This document shows positions 15,931-22,681 of a stretch of DNA of 40,585 nt, piece after piece. The stretch comes from Prevotellaceae bacterium UBA1716 (GTDB taxonomy: Bacteria > Bacteroidota > Bacteroidia > Bacteroidales > Bacteroidaceae). The stretch's first letter is position 1. Each line of letters opens with the position of its first letter. The stretch lies in the NCBI GenBank assembly GCA_002317225.1, contig DCIW01000137.1, forward strand, positions 1 through 40,585, given 5' to 3'. The translations under genes and the position numbers were made by a program. A model generated the notes under the pieces. It did not search any database. It was not told where the DNA came from and saw only the letters and a program-made list of their open reading frames with translations.

Positions 15931-18900
15931 ATGGAAGACTTTATTCACTTACACGTACATACTCACTTCTCGATTCTCGATGGAATGTCAAAGGTTGATG
16001 CCCTTGTTGACAAGGCAATTGCCAATGGTATGAAGGGAATGGCCCTTACCGACCATGGAAATATGTTTGGTATAAAGGAACTGTTCGACTACTGCAACAA
16101 GGTCAACGGAAAGCGTAAGAAAGAGGGATTGGAACCGTTCAAGCCTATCTTCGGATGCGAGATGTATGTTGCCCGTCGCAACAAGGAAGATATGGTGGCA
16201 TCCCAGGGAGACCGTAGTGGTAACCACCTTATTGTACTTGCCAAGAACTTCAATGGTTACAAGAACCTCATCCGCCTTGTTTCGCGTGCTTGGGTGGATG
16301 GAAACTATATCCGTCCCCGAACCGACAAGAAGGATCTGCAGATGTTCCACGAAGACCTTATCGTTTGTTCTGCCTGTCTTGCGGGCGAACCACAGGAACA
16401 TATCCGCCGTGCACTCAAATTGGAGAAGTTTGCGAGCGATCCAACACCTCCCGAAGTTTCGTTTGCTAAGGCTGAAGCAGCGGTGAAATGGTATAAGGAT
16501 GTCTTTGGTGATGACTATTACATGGAACTTATGCGACATGAAGTCACCGACCCCAATGTGCGTGCCAACCGCGAAACCTACGATGAGCAGAAGGCAATCG
16601 AACCTTACCTTATAGAATATGCGAAGAAATATAACGTAAAACTTGTCTGCTCAAACGATGCCCACTTTGTTGATGCTGAAGATGCCGAGGCACACGAACG
16701 ACTCCTCTGTCTCAGTACAGGTAAGCGTATCGAAGAGCCTCACATGCTCTATTCGAAGCAGGAATATTTTAAGACAAAGGAAGAGATGAACGAGGTGTTC
16801 AAGGATATTCCTGAGGCACTTAGCAACACACTCGAGATACTTGACAAGGTTGAGACTTACGACATTGAGAGTAACCCAATCATGCCATTCTTCCCAATTC
16901 CTGAAGAGTTTGGTACCGAAGAGCAATGGCGACAGAAATATACCGAGGCAGACCTTTTCAAGGAGTTTACTTCGGATGAGAATGGTGAGAACCAGTTGCC
17001 TGAAGATGAAGGTGCAAAGAAGATAGGCAAGCTTGGTGGATATGACAAACTCTACCGAATTAAGTTTGAGGCGGACTACCTTGCAAAACTTGCTTACGAA
17101 GGTGCACAACGAATCTATGGTTCGGGTACAGCAGATAATATCACAGCTGACAAACTAATTGCTGGTTCTTATGGTATCCCTGAAGATGTGGAAGAACGCA
17201 TTCGATTCGAACTTCACATCATGAAGACGATGGGTTTCCCGGGATACTTCCTTATCGTGTCCGACTTCATCAATTCTGCTCGTGAAGAACTCGGTGTGTG
17301 GGTAGGACCTGGTCGTGGTTCAGCTGCAGGTTCGGTGGTTGCGTATTGCTTGGGAATCACTAAGTTGGATCCGCTCAAGTACGACCTCCTTTTCGAGCGT
17401 TTCCTCAATCCAGACCGAATCTCTCTCCCTGATATCGATACCGACTTCGATGATGATGGTCGTGGAAAGGTGCTTCAGTGGGTTATGGATAAATATGGAC
17501 ATGAGAACTGTGCCCATATCATCACTTATGGTACAATGGCGGCTAAGAACTCCATCAAGGATGTTGCCCGTGTGCAGGATATTCCGCTCAACGTCGTGAA
17601 TGCTTGGTGTAAGGCTATGCCCGATCGTTTGCCTGATGGCATGAAACCTAAGTTGAAGAATTATCTCAAGTGTACTCCGGAACTCCAGAACGCAGCAGCC
17701 TCTCATGATGAGAAGGAACGAGATACAATCAACTTCGCCACACGTCTCGAAGGAACAGTTCGCAATACTGGTATCCATGCTTGTGGATTCATTATCTGTC
17801 GTGACCCTATATCAGATCATGTGCCTGTTTCTACTGCTGATGACCCCGACTTCCCTGATATTAAAACTGCTGTAACCCAATATGATGGACACGTAATCGA
17901 ATCTACAGGTCTTATCAAGATGGACTTCTTGGGCTTGAAGACACTCTCCGAGATGAAGGAGTGTGTGAAACTCGTGAAGCAGACACTTGGAATAGAGGTT
18001 GACCTCGACCATATTCCTATCGATGATGAGAAGACCTACAAACTCTATCAAGAAGGTCGCACCATCGGTACATTCCAGTTTGAGTCGGCAGGTATGCAGA
18101 AGTATCTTCGCGAACTTAAACCAACTGTATTTGAAGACCTTATTGCGATGAATGCCTTGTATCGTCCGGGTCCTATGGATTATATTCCTTCGTTTATCAG
18201 ACGTAAGAATGGTTTGGAGGAAATCACATACGATATTGATTGCACAAAGACTTATCTCAAGGATACTTATGGAATTACGGTTTATCAGGAGCAGGTGATG
18301 CTCCTTTCCCGCCAGTTGGCAGATTTCACTCGAGGCGAGTCCGATGCCCTTCGTAAGGCGATGGGTAAGAAGAAGAAGGATATCGTAGATGCCATGAAGC
18401 CTAAGTTTATCGAAGGTGGAACCAAGAATGGACACGATGCCAAGGTGCTCGAAAAGATTTGGGCCGACTGGGAGAAGTTTGCTTCGTATGCGTTCAACAA
18501 GTCCCACGCAGCCTGTTACTCGTGGGTTGCCTACCAGACAGCATACCTCAAGGCGAATTATCCTTCCCAGTTCCTTGCAGCCTTGATGACCCGCCGTAAG
18601 TCGGATATCAAGGAAATCACTAAGTTGATGGACGAATGCAAGAGTATGGGCATTGCGACTCTTGGTCCTGATGTCAATGAGTCGTTCACCGACTTCAGCG
18701 TAAATAAGAAAGGTGAAGTCCGCTTCGGTCTCGGTGGTATCAAGGGTGTTGGAGAGAATGGTGTCAACAGTATTGTTTCCGAACGTGAGAAGAATGGTCC
18801 ATACAAGAACATATTTGATTTTGTCGAACGTGTCAACCTTTCTGCTTGTAACCGTAAAAGTGTTGAAAACCTTGTACTTGCGGGTGCATTCGATGGATTC

Positions 18901-19731
18901 AAGGATATGCAACGTGAGACTTTCTTCGCTCCTACAGGAAAGGGTACGGAAGTGTTCCTCGACCAAATCATACGTTACGGACAGAAGTATCAGGCAGATA
19001 AGAATATGGCAGCCAACTCGCTCTTCGGGGCGGAAGCAATCGAAATAGCTCATCCTGCCATTCCAAAGGAGTTTGTTGAGTGGAGTGCCCTCGAACGCCT
19101 GAACAAAGAGCGTGAACTCGTCGGAATCTATCTTTCTGCCCATCCGCTCGATGAGTATGCAATAGTGCTTGAACATGTCTGCAACACTAAGTGTGCACAG
19201 CTCGAGAGCCTTGACAAATTGAAAGATACCGAAGAACTCACCTTTGGAGGCATAGTGACAGGTATTCGCGAAGGCTATACCAAGAAAGGCAATCCTTTCG
19301 GTATTGTTAAGATTGAAGACTATAGCGGTACGGGCGAAATCCCACTCTTCGGACAGGATTGGCTCATGTTCAAAAACTCCTTCCTCGATGGCATCTCGCT
19401 CTTTATCCATGCAAAGGTGCAGCCTAAGAAGTGGGCACAAGACCAGTTGGAACTCTCGCTCAAGACTGTACAGCTGATGTCGGATGTTAAGGACGACCTG
19501 ATTACGCGTATCACTCTCACACTTCCTCTTGATGCTCTCACGGGCGAACTTGTTGAGGATCTTGCCGAACTCGCACAAGAATCACCAGGTAAGGCGGATG
19601 TTTACTTCAATGTGTACGTTAACGAAAGCACGAAAACGAGTCTTTTCTCCCGAAATATGAAGATTTCTGTGCAAAAAAAGTTAATGGACTATATTTCTTC
19701 CCATCCGGAAATAGAAGTTAAAATAAATTAG
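15931..19731 (+). CDS. dnaE: DNA polymerase III subunit alpha
   Basis: Catalytic subunit of the replicative polymerase. From the ATG at 15931 it has 1266 residues. It begins at once with the PHP domain (FIHLHVHTHFSILDG). The palm has GPGRGSAAGS and the catalytic aspartates in DIDTDF (about 501-505), followed by the thumb and fingers with KSHAACYS, a helix-hairpin-helix region and a C-terminal OB fold (FGGIVTGIREGYTKKGNPFG). I prefer 15931 over the ATG at 15859 because a -7 box at 15882-15889 falls between them and the PHP domain starts right after. Length is normal for the Bacteroidota DnaE1 type. Confidence 0.96.
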   Translation: MEDFIHLHVHTHFSILDGMSKVDALVDKAIANGMKGMALTDHGNMFGIKELFDYCNKVNGKRKKEGLEPFKPIFGCEMYVARRNKEDMVASQGDRSGNHLIVLAKNFNGYKNLIRLVSRAWVDGNYIRPRTDKKDLQMFHEDLIVCSACLAGEPQEHIRRALKLEKFASDPTPPEVSFAKAEAAVKWYKDVFGDDYYMELMRHEVTDPNVRANRETYDEQKAIEPYLIEYAKKYNVKLVCSNDAHFVDAEDAEAHERLLCLSTGKRIEEPHMLYSKQEYFKTKEEMNEVFKDIPEALSNTLEILDKVETYDIESNPIMPFFPIPEEFGTEEQWRQKYTEADLFKEFTSDENGENQLPEDEGAKKIGKLGGYDKLYRIKFEADYLAKLAYEGAQRIYGSGTADNITADKLIAGSYGIPEDVEERIRFELHIMKTMGFPGYFLIVSDFINSAREELGVWVGPGRGSAAGSVVAYCLGITKLDPLKYDLLFERFLNPDRISLPDIDTDFDDDGRGKVLQWVMDKYGHENCAHIITYGTMAAKNSIKDVARVQDIPLNVVNAWCKAMPDRLPDGMKPKLKNYLKCTPELQNAAASHDEKERDTINFATRLEGTVRNTGIHACGFIICRDPISDHVPVSTADDPDFPDIKTAVTQYDGHVIESTGLIKMDFLGLKTLSEMKECVKLVKQTLGIEVDLDHIPIDDEKTYKLYQEGRTIGTFQFESAGMQKYLRELKPTVFEDLIAMNALYRPGPMDYIPSFIRRKNGLEEITYDIDCTKTYLKDTYGITVYQEQVMLLSRQLADFTRGESDALRKAMGKKKKDIVDAMKPKFIEGGTKNGHDAKVLEKIWADWEKFASYAFNKSHAACYSWVAYQTAYLKANYPSQFLAALMTRRKSDIKEITKLMDECKSMGIATLGPDVNESFTDFSVNKKGEVRFGLGGIKGVGENGVNSIVSEREKNGPYKNIFDFVERVNLSACNRKSVENLVLAGAFDGFKDMQRETFFAPTGKGTEVFLDQIIRYGQKYQADKNMAANSLFGAEAIEIAHPAIPKEFVEWSALERLNKERELVGIYLSAHPLDEYAIVLEHVCNTKCAQLESLDKLKDTEELTFGGIVTGIREGYTKKGNPFGIVKIEDYSGTGEIPLFGQDWLMFKNSFLDGISLFIHAKVQPKKWAQDQLELSLKTVQLMSDVKDDLITRITLTLPLDALTGELVEDLAELAQESPGKADVYFNVYVNESTKTSLFSRNMKISVQKKLMDYISSHPEIEVKIN

Positions 19732-19733
19732 TG

Positions 19734-19741
19734 TATCTTTG
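19734..19741 (+). promoter_or_regulatory. -7 box of trxA
   Basis: TATCTTTG matches TAnnTTTG directly after the dnaE stop. The resulting leader of about 110 bases contains a hairpin AGATGTG (19776-19782) / CACATCT (19797-19803). No clear -33 box is seen. Confidence 0.5.
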
Positions 19742-19859
19742 TCACCGAAAAGTATATCTAAAACGTATAATAAGTAGATGTGTGGAATTATTTCTGCACA
19801 TCTGCTAAGAAAATAAGGAATTAACAAAACAGTATAAACCAATAAAAACTATTACGATT

Positions 19860-20171
19860 ATGGTAATCAACGACAGCAATTACGAAGAGATAGTAGCACA
19901 GGGCAAGCCTGTAGTTCTCGACTTCTGGGCAACATGGTGTGGCCCATGCAAAAAGATTGGTCCTTCAATTGAGGCTCTCGCAGAGCAGTATAAGGAGCAA
20001 GTAAATATTGGTAAGGTAAATATCGAGGACGATGCTGAAGATCTCGTAGCAGAATTCGGTATTCGTAACGTTCCAACAGTTCTCTTCCTCAAAGGTGGTG
20101 AAGTGGTCGACAAGGTAGTAGGTGCTGCTACTAAGGACGTGTTCGAAGAGAAAATCAAGGCATTGCTCTAA
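19860..20171 (+). CDS. trxA: Thioredoxin
   Basis: Small disulfide reductase of the cytosol, 103 residues, no signal peptide. The active site WCGPC is at residues 26-30, with the usual buried Asp (Asp21) and the cis-Pro loop RNVPTVLF near residues 72-79. It is the normal size. The next gene overlaps its stop codon by one base (TAATG), indicating translational coupling. It probably has its own promoter after dnaE. Confidence 0.95.
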   Translation: MVINDSNYEEIVAQGKPVVLDFWATWCGPCKKIGPSIEALAEQYKEQVNIGKVNIEDDAEDLVAEFGIRNVPTVLFLKGGEVVDKVVGAATKDVFEEKIKALL

Positions 20172-20497
20172 TGAGTTCTATAGATAACGAAATCCTTTTG
20201 GGTGCCGAAGAAGACGCTCAGGAGGTTGCCTTTATCCAGAGTTATATCGGTCCTGAGATGGCAGAGCAGTTCTCCGATGAAGACATCTATTATTGTCTTG
20301 ATGTGATTCTCGAAGAACTTGAAAAACTAAGCGACAAAGCCGATGAAGACGGTTTCATCGATATTGATGTCGAAGCAATCGTGAAAGTCATCGAGAAGAA
20401 GGCAAAGAAAGAGGAGATGGGACCTTACGATCATGAAGGTCTTTTCCTTATTGTTAATGCAGAACTTGAATACAACGAACAGTTGACAGAAGAATAA
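20171..20497 (+). CDS. Small acidic protein coupled to thioredoxin
   Basis: A 108-residue, strongly acidic protein without signal peptide or membrane segment. It reads as mostly helical, with a long Glu/Lys-rich helix in the middle (KLSDKADEDGFIDIDVEAI is part of it) and the segment MGPYDHEGLFLIVNAELEY near the end. I do not recognise a named family. Its ATG overlaps the trxA stop, so it is very probably translated together with thioredoxin, which suggests a redox-linked or housekeeping role but proves nothing. Confidence 0.7.
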   Translation: MSSIDNEILLGAEEDAQEVAFIQSYIGPEMAEQFSDEDIYYCLDVILEELEKLSDKADEDGFIDIDVEAIVKVIEKKAKKEEMGPYDHEGLFLIVNAELEYNEQLTEE

Positions 20498-20511
20498 AAT
20501 AGTGAAGAACT

Positions 20512-20598
20512 AAGAACGAAGAGTGAAGAATTTGCTACCGCTTTTGCTATCTAAAGCAGAAGACCAATGCGGAAGCAAATTCTTCACTCTTCGTTCTT
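20512..20598. repeat. 25-bp perfect inverted repeat with TTCACTC tandem units
   Basis: The segment 20512-20536 is the exact reverse complement of 20574-20598 (key bases GAACGAAGAGTGAAG / CTTCACTCTTCGTTC). The 37-base loop adds further pairing, CCGC/GCGG and TGCT/AGCA. Three more TTCACTC units continue to 20618 and include the stop codon of tsaE. It sits between the converging small acidic gene and tsaE, so it may terminate both, but it also looks like a dispersed repeat. Confidence 0.75.
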
Positions 20599-20615
20599 CA
20601 CTCTTCACTCTTCAC

Positions 20616-21059
20616 TCAAAAAGATATCACTCTACTTCCATCTTCTTTCTCTTCAATAGTTACCTTTACAGTATCTTCAGGAAGCAAATCTTCAATGAGT
20701 TCCGGCCATTCCATAAAACAGATGCAGTCGGAATAGATGTAATCTTCGTAACCGATATCAAGCACTTCTTGTTCTTTCTTAATTCTATAGAAGTCGAAAT
20801 GATAAATAGGTTCGCCGTTTCCTGCAAGATATTCGTTTACGATGGCAAATGTAGGCGAATTGATTACATCCTTTACTCCTAATGCTTCGCAAACAGCTTT
20901 GATGAATGTAGTCTTACCTGCACCCATCTTTCCGTAGAAAGCAAAGATGGTAGCCCCCTTACCCCCCAAGGGGGAATTAGAGGATGAATTTATAGCAGCA
21001 TCTATAAATTCTTGTGCTGCTTTCCCGATTTCATCGAGAGATTTTATCTTTATTTCCAT
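20616..21059 (-). CDS. tsaE: tRNA threonylcarbamoyladenosine biosynthesis ATPase TsaE
   Basis: P-loop ATPase of the TsaBDE complex that makes t6A37 in tRNAs; cytosolic. The P-loop GKMGAGKTT is at residues 43-51, followed by TFIKAVCEALG, the NSPTFAIVNEY segment, the HFDFYRI motif and a FMEWPE motif. The 147 residues are slightly longer than usual because codons around 26-38 (NSPLGGKGA) come from a GC-rich palindromic repeat. The stop codon lies in a TTCACTC repeat. It is the last gene of the aroA-porW-porX series. Confidence 0.92.
   Translation of the reverse strand: MEIKIKSLDEIGKAAQEFIDAAINSSSNSPLGGKGATIFAFYGKMGAGKTTFIKAVCEALGVKDVINSPTFAIVNEYLAGNGEPIYHFDFYRIKKEQEVLDIGYEDYIYSDCICFMEWPELIEDLLPEDTVKVTIEEKEDGSRVISF
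20952..20983. repeat. GC-rich palindromic repeat inside tsaE
   Basis: CCCCCTT (20954-20960) and AAGGGGG (20968-20974) form a hairpin within the coding sequence. The copy belongs to the same class as those at 21101, 27010 and 40486. It encodes part of SNSPLGGKGA just before the P-loop. A perfect 10-bp inverted repeat, GAATTTATAG / CTATAAATTC, lies next to it at 20986-21011. Confidence 0.7.
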
Positions 21060-21100
21060 ATATTATAATTCCTATCATTGTTTATCTCACATTCTTCATT

Positions 21101-21131
21101 CCTCCCCCCTCGGGGGAGTTAGAGGGGGCTC
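21101..21131. repeat. GC-rich palindromic repeat at the end of porX
   Basis: CTCCCCC (21102-21108) pairs with GGGGGAG (21112-21118), and the repeat goes on through AGTTAGAGGGGGCTC. Its minus-strand reading supplies the last residues SPL and the stop codon of porX. It is related to the copy in tsaE. Confidence 0.65.
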
Positions 21132-22678
21132 TTCCTTTTCTTGCTTTGCATTGTAACAAGTGGGATAAGCATCTCTTCCATTGAGATACCTCCGTGTTGG
21201 AACGTGTTCTTGTAGTAGCTTACGTAATAATTGTAGTTGTTTGGATAAGCGAAGAAATCATCGTTCTGTGCAAAGATATAGGTTGTGCTGATATTTGGTG
21301 AAGGAAGGAATGCTGCCTTCGGTGCTTTGAGCTCGTAAACCTGCTTTTGATTATATGAGAGGTTCTTGCCCAATTTGTATCGAAGGTTAGTGTTCGTATT
21401 CTTGTCACCAATCACCTTGATTGGGTTATTCACTCGGATACTTCCATGGTCAGTAGTAATGATTATCTTTGCATCTGTCTGAGCAAGAGCATGGAAGAGC
21501 TCGTTAACAGGCGAGTTCTGGAACCACGAAGCAGTAATGCTTCTGTATGCTTTCTCATCACTTGCAAGTTCACGAACCATTCTCGATTCTGTTCGTGCGT
21601 GACTCAACATATCAATAAAGTTGATGACAAGCACATTGAGATCGTTGTTCATCAAGTTCTTGAAGCGGTCAACGAGTTTCTCAGAGTCATTGGAGTTGTT
21701 CAACTTATAATAAGAGAAGGTGTTGCGTTTGCGATAACGATCGAACTGAGTCTGAATGAGTGGTTCTTCATTAAGGTTCTTTCCTTCCTCTTCATCTTCA
21801 TCCACCCAAAGATCAGGGAACATTGTGGCGATCTGATTAGGCATCAAACCAGAGAATATTGCATTACGAGCATATTGTGTTGCAGTTGGGAGGATAGAGA
21901 GGTAAAGTTGCTCATCAAACACGAATTCATCGGACAATTCCTTGCTTATTACTCTCCATTGGTCGTAACGGAAATTGTCGAAAACAACGAGGAAAACCTT
22001 CTCTCCTTGGTTCAGTGCGGGGAATACCATCTTCTTGAAAATGTCGGGTGACATAAGAGGACGGTTGTCGCTGTCGTTAACCCAATCAAGATAGTTCTTG
22101 CGTACAAACTTAGCGAATGCTTGGTTAGCTTCTTGCTTCTGCATCTTGAGCATATCAGTCATCTCACTGTTAGACTCAGCGAGTTCGAGTTCCCAAAATA
22201 CGAGTCGCTTATACACCTCTTTCCAATCATCGAGCGTGTAGGAGTCGTTTATCTGCATACCAATCTTCGAGAAGTTCTGCTGATAACCCGTATTGGCCAC
22301 CTCGCTAACGATAGCCTTCTTGTGCAGATGTTTCTTCAGAGTAAGCAAAATCTGCGGTGGATTCACTGGTTTTATGAGATAATCGGCAATTTTAGAACCG
22401 ATTGCCTGATCCATTATATTCTCCTCCTCACTCTTGGTTACCATCACCACCGGCACATTAGGAGTAATCTCCTTAATCTGCGAAAGTGTTTCGAGACCGC
22501 TGAGTCCTGGCATATTCTCATCGAGGAAGATAAGGTCGAACTGCTGCTCGCGAACAAGGTCGAGGGCATCCTGGCCGTTACTTGCTGTAACCACCTCGTA
22601 TTCTTTCTTTTGCAGGAAGATGATGTAAGCCTTCAAGAGTTCAATCTCATCATCCACCCAAAGGAGTGTTCCGTTCAT
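21119..22678 (-). CDS. porX: PorX: response regulator with PglZ phosphatase domain, T9SS regulator
   Basis: Cytosolic regulator of the type IX secretion system. The 519-residue protein begins with a receiver domain (residues 1-120: acidic pocket VDDE, phospho-acceptor Asp53 in LIFLDENMPG, Lys in IKPVNPP). A helical linker leads to an alkaline-phosphatase-superfamily PglZ domain with FDNFRYDQW, SHARTESR and the metal-binding TTDHGS. This architecture is that of PorX, which in Porphyromonas gingivalis works with the sensor PorY and with SigP. No porY is in the window. The stop of porW is three bases upstream of this start. The last residues come from a palindromic repeat, so the C-terminus is probably not conserved. 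Confidence 0.92.
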   Translation of the reverse strand: MNGTLLWVDDEIELLKAYIIFLQKKEYEVVTASNGQDALDLVREQQFDLIFLDENMPGLSGLETLSQIKEITPNVPVVMVTKSEEENIMDQAIGSKIADYLIKPVNPPQILLTLKKHLHKKAIVSEVANTGYQQNFSKIGMQINDSYTLDDWKEVYKRLVFWELELAESNSEMTDMLKMQKQEANQAFAKFVRKNYLDWVNDSDNRPLMSPDIFKKMVFPALNQGEKVFLVVFDNFRYDQWRVISKELSDEFVFDEQLYLSILPTATQYARNAIFSGLMPNQIATMFPDLWVDEDEEEGKNLNEEPLIQTQFDRYRKRNTFSYYKLNNSNDSEKLVDRFKNLMNNDLNVLVINFIDMLSHARTESRMVRELASDEKAYRSITASWFQNSPVNELFHALAQTDAKIIITTDHGSIRVNNPIKVIGDKNTNTNLRYKLGKNLSYNQKQVYELKAPKAAFLPSPNISTTYIFAQNDDFFAYPNNYNYYVSYYKNTFQHGGISMEEMLIPLVTMQSKKRKSPL

Positions 22679-22681
22679 AAT

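Noticed and set aside
17812..19578. Long minus-strand open frame (588 codons) opposite dnaE
   Set aside because: It lies wholly within dnaE in the opposite direction, with no protein-like motifs; a codon-bias shadow of a clear gene.
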